Part shown: positions 21,290-33,960 of the stretch, piece by piece
Position numbering within the stretch: position 1 is the first letter of the stretch
Layout of the letters: each line of letters begins with the position of its first letter
From: Heliocidaris tuberculata
Lineage: Eukaryota > Echinodermata > Echinoidea > Camarodonta > Echinometridae
DNA length: 64,000 nucleotides
Assembly: GCA_025618425.1 (NCBI GenBank)
Contig: CM046832.1
Coordinates: 23,480,359-23,544,358 of the forward strand
Reading direction: 5' to 3'
Position numbers and translations under genes: made by a program
The notes under the pieces: generated by a model
What the model saw: the letters and a program-made list of their open reading frames with translations, nothing else
What the model was told of the DNA's origin: nothing
Database searches by the model: none

Positions 21290-23749
21290 TAAAGATTTTA
21301 CCACTGAAACACTGGAAAATGAACTTTCTTTATTCATCCATATTTGTTCTTTACACTTTATCTATCTTTTTAAACTTCTACAAAGAATGAGAATGTCATT
21401 GAAGTATGACAGAAAGAAATTTGGTTACGTTGTAGAATGCCAGTTCGTCTGTGATTAACTATCATAAACCAAGTTAGCAAAATGAAAGTAAGAAAGCCAG
21501 CGAGTCCTATCCTATTTAACAGTTATTCAAAGATCCTTTTGGGTTTTAGAAAATATATATATATATACACATCAATGTCAAATGAAAGCTTTTGGCTTAA
21601 ATTTTGAAAATCTAATTTAGAGTATACCATATGGAGAAGTCATCATTTCCCCTGGCACACAGGTTAATGCCTTCTGCACATTTTCTTCCCTAACTTCAGC
21701 AGGCCCCTCTCCATTACACGCATGGCCTCTGATTGCTGAAATTATCAAATAACTCTGCATAATTTATCAGACGGCCTCAAGCCAATGCGCTATATTCTTC
21801 AACAATGAATGCTAAAAGTGTCCACATTGGTAGATACACATGAATATAAATCTAGTTATCTGTTGGATTGGTCGGAGAGAAAGTATTGTGAAACTCTATC
21901 ACCCCTTGGTGGGAAAGTGCTGCTTGTGAAACCACCATGAAATTGGGAAGTATGCTTTGTTAGATACATGCATGTAGCTATGCATAATCAATAAGACATA
22001 GTAAAAGCACGATGAGAGTCGTAATGAGCTTTCAAACCACAAGCTGTCAATATGAAAGAGGTACACATAAATGGTCAAAGTACTCTGAATTATCACAGAA
22101 CACTTGGTTCTTGAAGCTTAAAAAACGGCATCAGAATGAAACAAAATGTATACACTTGAAACTTATTGCTTCCTACATCAAGTTTTGCTCAAAAGTGCTT
22201 GTAAAGCTCTTTTAGAAATTCTTTTGAGTGCTGACATTTAGAAATAAATGAAAAACAAAACTTACAGAAAAGGACTTGACAGTATGTCTATAATCCTTTC
22301 AAATCCTATTACTCTCAATACTGAGTTATACCAAACAATCACATGTATTGCCAAAAAACAGAATATATGAATTCAAATTAATATAGTCAGAAATGTTTCA
22401 GAGAAAATGGGCCTATACACTTTTTTTTTCCTTGTGTCAGTGAGAAACTTACACAATATAGTACATCTTCCTGTAAAAATGATTATTTAAAAAAAATCAG
22501 GATATAAGCTCCCCAACCAGTCAACTGCACACAGAAGAGGTTAACGAAGATTTCTCACGAATCCCTTTAAGTTTTATGCACATGCTAAATGGATTTTCAT
22601 TCAATTATTTCTGGCAAATGTGGTGATTATCCCGATCACATCTTGGGAAACGTACTTATAAAGGTTTGCCATTCCACTCACTTCTCACATAAATTACATT
22701 TGCTCTGTATTCACCTTGTAATGTGTGGAGTATGTGTCCCTATGCAATGGCTGAGTGGATTACCGAATGTTTCTTCCCATCCCATGATGAAAACTTAATG
22801 GTTTATTTTTCAATAATGATGGAATGTAATCAACAATTTTGATTGCCTGCATGTTATGTTGTAAGAAAAAAAAACACAGTTTAATTGCTTCTCCAAAACA
22901 GGCAAAAGGATTGTAAACAATGCAAGGGGTGGATACAAGGAGGAATTATCCACATGAAGCGATTGAATCACAGATGGTTCTTTCATATTTTTCATTAAAC
23001 ACCAGAACATTGGAAACCCTGTTTGTTTATATTATGAAAAATAAACACTTAAGAAATACTACTAGCATTTATATAAACATATGATAATTCTTATGAATCT
23101 AAGCACATTTTTCTCATGAAATAAAGGGAAAGGAACATGAGATCAACATTACTTTAGAAATGCCAATAATACTATGAATTTCCCTTGAGCATTGAACATG
23201 CTAACCTGTCCATCTTGTTATGAAGGTATCCCATGTATTTCATTCAGAAGTCTATTTACATACCACTGGATGGCAAACATGGGCTTTAATCTGATAAGAT
23301 TGTTATCTGAATCTGCTAGGTAAGCTTGTTATAGGATGAGAACATATAAGGAGATAACCCTATTATCATCTTTACCTGAAACATGTAGATATACAATTGG
23401 AGACCATAAAATGACAAGCAGGTAACATGATTCCCTCCTAGAAATCCAATCGAGAATGCATCAATACTGATGTTTCCTCTTTTCAAATTAGTAGTACATG
23501 AAAGTCTACTTACAAACAAGCTTGTTCTAACAAAGCCAATTAACAGTTTAATTTAGATTGACATTGTGAATCCAATAATATTGTGGAGGGTTTCCTAGCA
23601 TGCAGAAGTACATGTACAAGCAGTCATGTTTATTTTTTTTGTGGAAGATTTACATAAGCATTTAAAGAGAAACAAATAATAAAAAATGTAGCAAAAAGAA
23701 AACATGGACAGGAACAAAGAAAGAGATATGAACAGAGACAGGGGGAGAT

Positions 23750-23814
23750 AGCCAGACAGAAAGAGACAGAGGGAGGGAAGGAGGGGGAGAAGGGGAGGGT
23801 GGGAGAGGGAGAGG

Positions 23815-23845
<31 letters not shown>

Positions 23846-23910
23846 AAGGGAGAGAGAGAGAGAGAGAGAGAGAGGAAGAAGAAGGAAGTAGAGAGAGAGA
23901 GAGAAAAAAG
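23750..23910. repeat. GA-rich simple-sequence tract
   Basis: Polypurine on the plus strand with (GA)n cores and GGGA patches. Confidence 0.92.
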
Positions 23911-26737
23911 AATACAGAGAGAATAAGAGTCACCATAACATGATTTCAAATTTTAGTCATAACTCAAGACATACCAAGGAATAAGCAAAAGTGAGGAATT
24001 GAGTTAGGAATCGACTTAGGTCTTAAATGTTTTGAATACATGTACTCACTAAAATCAGAGACAATAGACAATCAATGCATCTTTAGTGGTTTAAAAAAAA
24101 TCATCCAGCATATTAATAAAGGTTGGGTTCTTTGAGACTTAACTCTACACAGGTGTAGTAAAATAGAAATTTGCCATCCTACATCTGGTGGCAGCGGTGG
24201 GATAGACACATTTTGAGAGTGAAGTCTCATTCACATATGACACATTAAAAAAAATGCAGCAACATTTAAAAAAAATGCAGCAATATAAAACTATTTTAAC
24301 ATGTAAATGAATGGCAAGAGGAGTGAAAAATTGGTAGCTGCACACAACAAAGGCCCACAAGTGTAATCTAAGTGTTCTATGATACAGAAATGTAAAGCAC
24401 AATATCCAATACGCTTTAAAAAGTTTCAATTTATTATCACCTGTGTAGAGAAACCCTAAATAAGCCAGCCTACATTAATTATCATATTTTAACTAAAGCT
24501 TTTGTAAGGATTTATATGAAAATAACACTTTATGTGGATGACATTTACTCCTGAAAGCAGGATTCTTCCTGATATACTAATATTTATTCCTTGAACACAC
24601 ATATCAGATAAAGTACAAGAGTAACAAAACACTTTGGGGAAATTCCATGTGTTACGGAGTGACATTTACAAAACATTTTCAAGTTTGAAAAAAGAATATT
24701 ATGAACATCATAACAAATATTTTCAAACTGATAGTGCAATACACCAATAGAGGTACTTTCACAACTGTTGAGTTTCATGTTAACTATTCATAAAATTTAT
24801 GAAATATTAACTCTTATATTTCTTCACTACGGAAAGACACAAAAAGAACATGACTTTTCAACCAGAATAAACATTGCTCGAACTCTGTGAACTTTGAATA
24901 TGCATCCGGTTTTCAAGATTGCTGTGGCATTATGGAGTATGTTAGCTTTGATATGACACCATGTTCCTAGAAATCTGTTTAAAAATATTTGAAATATGAT
25001 GCAAAATATAAAATGAAGCAGAGTTATGGAATGACTTCTGAAAGTTAATGGGAAATAGTGTATAAAATTAATATTATCTAAAAAAGTAGTAAAAACATAG
25101 TTAGAAACACAGATTGCGCAAACAATTTGATAATTTTTGATGACCTAAGATATCTGTTTTAAAAATAGCTCTATTAGTGTTTATTAATCCACTATAATTT
25201 TACGCAAATTTTATTCATAAATCCATAATTTTGTTGATAATTAGATTTTTGAAAAAATCTGAAGTGTATTAGTTTGTGTAAAATGCTGCTGGTAAGTTTA
25301 AAAGACATTCAGATAGATTTGTTATTGCATTCCATTTTATATTGCATGTATTTCATTGTTTTATGGATTTCTTATGTATTCTATTATGTTTTCATTATTC
25401 ATAAATTTCTTCATATGATTTGTTTTGATACTATCATCCAGATCAATATTTGGGTCAAAATTACAGGACAATCAAACCTTTAGAGGAAAGAAATACATTA
25501 ACAAATGGAATAAGAAAACACCATTTTCCCTTTTGTTTTGTACACAAAACCCGAACATATCCAAATTACTAAATTCTATATAATTTTCATACTAGAAAAT
25601 GATCTCATTATCTATACTTTAGTTGATAATTGTCCAATATATTAAGCTGAACTAATATATAGGTTCAGGGTTGAATAAATTTATGCAAAACTGAACTTAA
25701 TGTCAATCAGTAACAATAATTTATGCTATTCCTGATTACTATGTTACTTAAACTTTGTGTATCAAGTGTATTTCAGTAAACAAGTCATATTAGTATGTTC
25801 TTTACTATTTTTTTACAATTTATCATAATTGGTATCAACTAATGATTTTAGGATTACGGTAATCATTTATGTAAATTTTCAGTATTCGTAAGTGTGAAAC
25901 TGTATCAATTTTATCAGCTTATGAAAATTTTGGGGTTTGTGTCCCATTTTTCTTGGAATTGCATGATATCTGTCATGCAGGATGTTGACCGATCATCATC
26001 GTATCCTAAAAATGTCATAAAGTGAACCAGAAGACAATGCTTAGGTGAATGCCATTTGATAATAAAATGTCTACTTCACTGTTTCATCAACACTACAAAA
26101 TCCCACTCATTTCCCTGATATTGGGCTCCATGCATATATGTCACACTCCCGTTATCCTGTGTCTGCAGGAAGTCCGGTCTTTAAGCAGTCTTCGGTCATA
26201 GATACCACTGTTTACCAGCTAGTAGGTACATTATGTGCGCAACTACAGGTTTGAAAAGTGGGCGCAGCCGATGTGCAGCCACAGTTGGATGTTCTAGAGT
26301 GTTATACCATTTGCAGAAAGGGGTGACCCAACAAACCCCTCAAAATAATGAAGAACAAAATCCCTAACACAAACTTCTCATCAAATGTAAGAACAAATGG
26401 TCTTGCATGTTATCAAATTCTAAATGATATTAAGTAACTGAAATTATAATTAGATGTTTAGTTTTAAACTGTACAATTAATATAATTAGATGTAAGTACT
26501 AACACACCCAGATATAAAGTTATGTCAGAAGACAAAAAGAATAAAATATCAAGACTGCAAAAGGTGAATTCAATTCAATTTGATAATTGAACAAATGTAG
26601 CTCATATATTTATCATGCAGAAAATGAGGGAAATAGGGCATAACAGGAACAATCTGTTTTGATAAGCTAACTGCAACATCAACTTCTGGTAATACGGTAG
26701 ACTTTAAGCACCTCCTAATATTGTAATGTAATTCTTA

Positions 26738-26817
26738 ACCCATTAAATTGCAAGTAAAAGATGGGGTAGATAGAGAACAAAAAAATGTTATAATAAAATC
26801 AAATTCAATCCAAAGGG
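26738..26817. mobile_element. Small TTAA-flanked relic
   Basis: TTAA-CCCATTAAATTG ... CAATCCAAAGGG-TTAA, 80 bp, ends matching at about 9 of 12 positions. CCC ends with TTAA targets are piggyBac-like, but it could be coincidence. Confidence 0.4.
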
Positions 26818-28580
26818 TTAACAGCATATCCTGTAAAGATTCATTCCTACCAACTTGCATATTTCTATGAAATAACATAACATAGTACAAGACTGCACTG
26901 CAATATAAAAAAAAATAAAGAGCCCAAAGTGTAGATAGAATGAATATTTCAGCTCACTGAACAGGGGTGATAATCGAAACCCACGTCTAAGTAAACATAA
27001 AGTCATCAAGGATGGGAGAGTACATTACTGCTTTCATTTCAGAAAGCACTCAAATCATACTGTGCACATCATATCAATCATCATACAGATGTAAACAAAA
27101 AAAATTAGTCATTTCACAAACATTGAGTTTACACCTTTGCCGATTGATTCTAACACCACATAAGTGCCCAAGGCCAGAACAAATATTACGCACAGCGGTC
27201 TCCTTTACGACACAGAGCTCATCCAGTTTAAAGGTACTACACGTATTCAACATTTTGACATTCTTAAAGTTTTAAGTAAAAATGATCATTGTGAAGTAAG
27301 TGAAAATTAATTTTGAATTTTAAAAGTAATAGAGGAACTCTTTACCTACTACCATATCTAACATCGAAAATCATAAATACCATAACTAAAGTGGTAATTT
27401 CAAAGAAATTTCATGTTATTGTCACCATCTATTATTAAACTACTGCTTTAAAGAACCTTTTTGACTAGTTCATTAATATGAAATTCAACTATTATTTTCC
27501 CTTACTTTTGTAACTTATGCCATATATTTGCACAACACATTTCAAATAAATAAAACGAACCATCAATAAATAGGCCTATAACAATTCTTATAATTGATAT
27601 TTCAGCAGTCTATGTGACAACTGCCTGGATATATCACAGCAGCAGTGCAAATAACGTATAGGAGCTCAGAACTGACTGCTCAGAAAACTAAAGAGCTCTG
27701 GAAAAAAATGATAAAAAAAAAAAAAATTAAGAAGACAATCTCACTAATTAGTATTTAGATATGAAAAAAGAGCTCCTGGAAAAAAACAAATCATACTGCA
27801 TATGGTGAATAGAAAGATGTACCCTGTCATTAGGAAGTTATTGAACAATATCTCATGGAATTGTTTGAAGCGCCAAAGACAAATGGTTCATTTCATTTGA
27901 TGCGATTGTTGATGTGTCAATGTAGGTGTGTTGGTTGTTTGTGTGGATGTGCTTGATGAATGCGTTCTCTGGTTTTTATTGATGACTGTAAATCAAGGAT
28001 CAAACTTTGATATGATCTATTGTCTTCCTGTTCCATCCATAGACTTTCAGATTGTGATATACAGCTCTTCTACTATCTTGTAAAATGCATCTTTATCTTG
28101 TATTACTTTTGTATATGACTTCTATCTTCAGTTTGCTGAATCAATTACACTTAAAGAGTAGATAGATCACCAAAATATTCTGTTCTGTACGTTAGGAGTT
28201 CTATGTCGATATACTATATGCAAAATACGATCTTCAAATGTTGATTCTATGAAAGAGATATTGCCGTTGAAATACATTCCCAATAAACAGAACAGCGATG
28301 TGAGGAGACCAGTTGACACACCCTTCGCATTCGCATAGAATCATGGGCCCGCATGGAATCGAACTTGCGAGGGTTTTATGTTTTCGTTCATTTTATTCAT
28401 ACTCCATAACCATTAACCCAGGTAAAGTGTATTGCGGTTGATTTTATAAATTCTAGCTGTACACAAATTATTTTAAGTGATTGGTACACTTTAATGCTTG
28501 TTTTAATGAAAGTGTAAACTGAACTAAACTGTTTGGGCGTTCTTTCACATTGTGAAACAAATCAAGAAGATGTTACATAC

Positions 28581-28704
28581 CTCTGACTGTTGTCTTGGTA
28601 GGCTACTTGGTGTGAGATGATTGATGTTAATGCACTCTCTGGTATCATAGGCCAGCCAGTGATCGGTCGTCTGGGGGTTAACACACGCCTGATACTGTGT
28701 GCAC
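28581..28704 (-). CDS. plxnb: Plexin coding exon 5: PSI1 end and linker
   Basis: Begins with the last base of codon 500 (Arg) and runs through residues 501-541. CTQYQAC...DHWLAYDTREC supplies the final cysteines of PSI1, and INHLTPSSLPRQQSE matches the plexin linker pattern in which TVEPSSI... precedes the first Ig-like segment. The acceptor is ATAACAG|GTGC and the donor GAG|GTATGT in phase 0. Confidence 0.88.
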
Positions 28705-29527
28705 CTGTTATAGACATAATAAATCATGTTAAGGTGGAGGAATGCTAGCTATTCTCGGATGCGCCCTGTGACATATTAAACTCGCCTTCTCGCTATCTCT
28801 CTTGACTCTAGCTACAAGCCGCAGGACCAATATGGCATCTCTAGAGGAGTCAGAAGTCAACTAGCCGTAGCATGTACTAATTCTTCAGCCTTAACAGGTA
28901 TCTTATGACCATGAGAATACAAACTGTACAACGGAGCAATGAAGCCTATACAAACCCTTTGAATACTAAGCCCGAGATAACTCGAGATTAAACCCATTTG
29001 AAATGCATGTTAAATGAAAATGAAATTGTCTCCAGTGGGTTAACACGAAGCAAGAGAAACGTGATTGTTTCTCTATGGCATGAAATATTTGTTTTTCAAA
29101 CATTCTTGACTTTACTTCATTATGCAGAAAGGACCTATATAAACAGTGTTTGCTGAGTGCATGTTTAAATAAACTAATGTGTAATCTACTACCACTTCTA
29201 ACAATAGAGCAAATACCAGTAAAACATATGAATATTCAGTAAGGGATACTACAGATTACAGAGACTATAGGCTAAATCTGAAAGAAATGAAATGAAAATC
29301 ACATCTGTAATGTACAAGATGTATACTGTTCACAAGCTGACAAAGCGTCAATTTATATTGTTTTAGTACAACTTTCTTTTTCATGAATCAGTAACTCAGT
29401 AACAAGAGATTAGTATATTGTGAAAATCACTGTCATACAGTAACTTTCACACTTCATGTACACCATGCATAAAACTCCTGTCCATTTTCTTTCTAATGCA
29501 GTATTTTTCTTTATTTATTTCTTCTTC

Positions 29528-29528
<1 letters not shown>

Positions 29529-29567
<39 letters not shown>
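29529..29567. repeat. (TC)n microsatellite
   Basis: Uninterrupted CT dinucleotides. Confidence 0.95.
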
Positions 29568-29569
<2 letters not shown>

Positions 29570-30740
29570 CCTTTCCATCCAATAATTTCTGATACTCTAT
29601 CTACCTGCAGTGCTCAGAATAAACATAGAAATGATATTACATGGTAACTAAGCCAAATTTGCACCCGTAATTTGATTTTGAGCCAGAAGAATCAATATTC
29701 CAGGCTCGTCTGATCTGTGATTGATGATCAGGCCTCAAGGCCTATATATCATTTGCGTGATTACATAGTCAAACGGGGGGAAACTTAGAGCCTTCTACGG
29801 GAGTCTAACTTTCACAGCATGTTCATATGCATCGTTTAATATGAAACTCACAGAGTAGTGTTCGAACAAACATTACGTGTCAGCGCATATATCTCTTGTT
29901 CTTCTAGGGGAAAATGTAAGATGTTATAGGGCAGTAATGTTTCCATAAAATTATATGAACAGCAATCACATCGCTACATGAATTCTACATTATATGCCAT
30001 GTATTATTCATTACATTCTTCATTTCTCCCTGTCAATCAAATGCCACTGCACACTAACAATAATAAAACACTCCATACATGAATTGCCATGTCAACAATT
30101 TATACATAATTTGTTAGTCTAATCAGAAGCAGAAAACAGCAGATTTTGTTGCTATTGAATACATGTACTTGTAATGATGACTTTGTTTATTTTCGTTTTT
30201 GTTTAGCTAAAATACATACAAGAATACAGATACAACCTACCATAGCAATGAGTTCTGAGGCTGAAGCTCAGCATTGTAACTCCTTAGCCATACATACATG
30301 TATACATGTAAACATGTAACTTGGTAACTAGATCAGCCATGGAAAAAATTATTAGACCAAGCTCCCATTATAGGAGTGTTAGATCATGCATACAAACTAA
30401 CAAAAGACTCTACTTATTTGCAGTTCCTTGAATGAATTACATATCACAGCAATTTATTTTTGCTTTTATGGTATTCTTTTTCCTTCTTAGCGCAGAAATA
30501 ACATTATCAGTAACCTTTCTTGGTTTAATAATTTTTTCCATGGCTGTATATCTAATTAATTTCACAGGTTATACTTCCTCATTCCACCTCATGCAGCCTT
30601 CAAATTCCACTATTTCTTTAACTCCTTTAAAAGAAACCTTCAACACTCAACATCCACCTGCAGATGCATTGAATAGCAACAACAACAAAAAAGGGAATAT
30701 TAACCATCATAAAAGTTTTATTCTACTTACATATCCTATT

Positions 30741-31287
30741 TTAAAGGAGAATGAAACCCTGGGGAAAAATCAATTTTAATGAAAAGAGAGGATAGAGAGA
30801 AGCAATTTTAAATTTTTTTTGAAAAGTCTCAATTTACTTTCTATGGCGATCCTCAGGCAATTTTGCTTCAAAGTGACAGGTTTAGTAGTACAACTCTCCA
30901 TATGTTTTGTACACAAAATATCACATTTTCCCCATTTTCTCTCAAGGTGCAGCTTTTCTCCTTCTTAGCTCAAGATATCTCATGGGAAAATGTATTTGAC
31001 ACAACATATGTTGAGTTCACAAACAGACAAGCAGCATCTTTAGAGATAATGGGGAAAATAAGAAATTTTGTGTACAAAACATATGGAGAGTTGTACTACT
31101 AAACCTACCATTTTGAAGCAACATTGCCAAATTGAGGATCGCCATAGAAAGTAAATTGAGACTTTTCAAACTTTCATAGCTTTTTCATTTTGTAACTAAT
31201 TTTGATGAAACTTTTTTTAAATTGCTTCTCTCTATCCTCTCTTTTCATTAGAATAGATATTTCCCCAGGGTTTTCATTCTCCTTTAA
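30741..31287. mobile_element. TTAA-flanked foldback element (subfamily B)
   Basis: TTAA-AGGAGAATGAAACCCTGG ... CCAGGGTTTTCATTCTCCT-TTAA. Arms of about 220 bp are imperfect inverted repeats around GTACACAAAA/TTTTGTGTAC blocks. The paralogous empty site at 31938-31941 shows a single TTAA, proving target duplication. Confidence 0.85.
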
Positions 31288-31357
31288 GGTTCTGAATGCA
31301 TATATACTTTCACTATAGAGCCCTATTGCATTTGAAAGTAAAACCGTAACTTCTTAA

Positions 31358-31764
31358 CCCTTTCAGGACAGGAATTATTCAAGGGCTAAATTGATCACAT
31401 TTCATTCTTCAAATTGGCAACAATAATATTTTTCTTTTAGTGCTAGATGGTTCTAATAGGTGTAATGTCTTTTAAAACAATAAACATGGTTAGTGATTTT
31501 ATCGATACGTTGAAAAAATTGCCAATTTTGATGAAAAACAATGATTTTGAATCTCTCAATGTGTTGCCAATTTAAGGATTTTGAAGCTTATTCTCCTTTT
31601 TAAAATTCCTGACATCAAACGCAATATGGTCATGTGACAAAAATGGACATAGCATGTGCAGAAATTTTTGCTCTTTCTACTCATACATCTGGTATATTTT
31701 TTAGAGCTCTGAATCAAAACTTATTAAGCCAAACCACAAAATGTGGTCAATTGTCTTGAAAGGG
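31358..31764. mobile_element. piggyBac-like nonautonomous element
   Basis: TTAA-CCCTTTCAGGAC ... GTCTTGAAAGGG-TTAA, 407 bp. Terminal CCC and TTAA targets are typical of piggyBac-type elements. The related site in copy B (TTCTAATAATGACC, near 32005) lacks it. No transposase. Confidence 0.75.
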
Positions 31765-32036
31765 TTAATGACCACAAACATCCTTCAATATGCAGCCTTC
31801 AAATTCCAACATTCCTTTCACTCCTTTAAGAAACGTTTAATACTCAACATCCACCTGCAGATGCATTGAATAGTCACAACAACAACAAGAATAATACTAA
31901 CAGTCATAAAAGTTTTATTCTACTTACATATCCTATTTTAAGGTTCTGAATAAATATATAATTTCATTACAGAGCCCTATTGAATTTGAAAGTAAAACCG
32001 TAACTTCTAATAATGACCACAAACATCCTTTAATAC

Positions 32037-32172
32037 TTAAAGGGAAATCCAACCCAAATAACAAGTTGCTTTTGAAAGAAAGAGGAAAAATCAGAGAAGC
32101 AGATTGGTGAAAGTTTGATTTTTTCTGCTTTCACACATATCATCTTATTACCAAGGTTGGATTGCCCTTTAA
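32037..32172. mobile_element. Internally deleted TTAA foldback element (subfamily A)
   Basis: TTAA-AGGGAAATCCAACCC ... CCAAGGTTGGATTGCCCT-TTAA, 136 bp. It is the same family as 5545-6136, with most of the interior missing. Confidence 0.8.
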
Positions 32173-33846
32173 TCACAGAACAAGACATTGCAATAGAGAC
32201 TTCATTCACACAAGACACTTTTTCAATGGTGTTATATTGCCACTCCATGAGGATGAGATCGATTTTACACTGTAAACAAATGTATCACATGATCATATCA
32301 CATGACGTGCAAAAGGTATTAATGTTCTAGTAGTCTTCATATAAGTCAGCAAATGGCAGCTGGAACATGCATCTGACAAACAAACAAACAGTAATACTGT
32401 AAAACCAGAAATTTTCGCATGAATGAAATTTTCAGGAATTTCATGAGTGGTCAAGATTCTAGTAAGTTTCATGCCACAGAATAATCGCATCACATGTATT
32501 ATATCACAGACTTTTGGAATTCACAAAAGTTTCTTGCGACGAAAGTGCAACCATTCTAGGAAACAATTTTTTTTTTTTTAAATTTCAGTACTCACAAAAC
32601 CATTATCCCTTTCTTTGATTACCACACAGTGTTCGCATAACTGACGTTTAGAAGAATTAACCCTCCATATATCATTTGGCGGGTTGTATATGGTAGCTTG
32701 ACAATTAGGCCTATTGATCTGGATATTATAAACTCAACACTAATCGAAAGCTGGATGCAATATGCAGTTGAACTGACTGTATAATGCCTTGACATCTATA
32801 AAGCAGGTATGGATACTGTGCAAGTTTTGGAGAAATTACAAACAATGTGTCCAAGTGAGAAAAATAATAAAATCGGTGATAATATCTATACATGTAAACC
32901 ATATAGACTTCATACAAAGTAGTGACTACACATTTTACAAAAAATAAAAATTCTGAATTAGTATTTCAGTTCAATTTCAATTCAATTAAAATGTTGTCTA
33001 GTGCAGATGTAAAGGACAATCAGCTCACCAAAGATTAAATCACCTTTGTCAACAAGATCAAAATTTAATGAAAACTGTAACAAACTAATTTCTTTTTTAA
33101 TCTGACAGAAAGAATATGAAATTTAAAACAAAAACATATGGAATAACTAACAAATAATCTTTGATCTCTAGCTGTCTGAGGTACCGATGCAGACCTACAA
33201 AATGTCTGCACTACAAGACTAGACCGGTAGACAATGTAATTACTCCAAGTTCATTATCAATTTATAGTTGATGGGTCGCAATTACTTTCACATAGAAAAT
33301 TGAATCATCTCCATTCTAATACCAAATGAACCATTCTCAGACACCTATAATAGGGTACTGAAGAGAGAACTAAACCTGCACAATAAGTGAAATATCCAAT
33401 CAACCTGTATCCAATACAGAGTGATCCTCAAATATGAGAGGAAAATTTTGAAACAGTGGAAGCTTACATTTTCCATAAAGCAATCCAGCATTCCAAAACA
33501 CAAAATGCATATCAAGATGCCTGCATATCATGATGAGGAGACAAGTTATAGCACAGTCAATAGATTGTTTCCTTCCTCTGTCATAGATGAAGACCTATAT
33601 GTAGGATACAGTAAAGCACATTCCATTCCTTGGATAGGATGTTAAATGGAGACCCCCATGACTGTGTAGGAGAGTCACCCCCTTGGCATGTTAATTAGGA
33701 ACCAGTCTTAGGAAAAGAATAGGGGGAAACCCCAGTGTATTGGTACACCCAAGGAGGTATAAGGATTGCCTACATGTAGTACCTACCTCCCTGGTATACC
33801 TGATACACATCCCAATCAACCGGCACATCTCAACCAAACATGAACA

Positions 33847-33960
33847 TCCCAATCAGTTATACATGAGAGGAGACCCAGGGGTATCATGATTGGGTTCGCT
33901 GTCCCCTCCCAGGTAAAAGGTGATGCTGAATAATTGATTATGATAAGATAATGATGACAT
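33847..33960. repeat. Dispersed repeat, copy 1
   Basis: CCCAATCAG..., GAGACCCAGGGGTA, CCCCTCCCAGGTAAAAGGTGA and a TGAATAATTGATTATG tail recur in diverged form and the same order at 36335-36440. Confidence 0.55.

Larger units (their letters stand above)
18827..28580 (-). other. Intron 5
   Basis: Longest intron in the window (9754 bp). Holds a GTTCAYACGG/ACTTTAAGTTTC repeat block (18950-19465), a CAGTGGAACCTCG element (19578-19748), a TAA-flanked element (21019-21289), a GA-rich tract (23750-23910) and a small TTAA-flanked relic (26738-26817). No exon seen. Confidence 0.7.
30591..32036. repeat. Tandem segmental duplication hosting TTAA elements
   Basis: Copy A is 30591-30744, 31288-31357 and 31769-31789; copy B is 31790-32036. 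Both contain CATCCACCTGCAGATGCATT, AAAAGTTTTATTCTACTTAC, ATATCCTATTTTA and AAGTAAAACCGTAACTTCT in order. Copy A is split by two elements at TTAA sites. Copy B keeps the first site as CCTATT-TTAA-GGTTCTG, uninterrupted. Confidence 0.88.

Noticed and set aside
23595..23949. Minus-strand Ser/Leu frames of about 100 codons
   Set aside because: Product of the GA-rich tract.
28345..28365. Reverse-strand GTTCGATTCC, a tRNA T-arm-like motif beside GCCCGCAT/ATGCGGGC
   Set aside because: No D-arm, anticodon arm or correctly spaced acceptor stem is present upstream. At most a SINE-like B box by chance.
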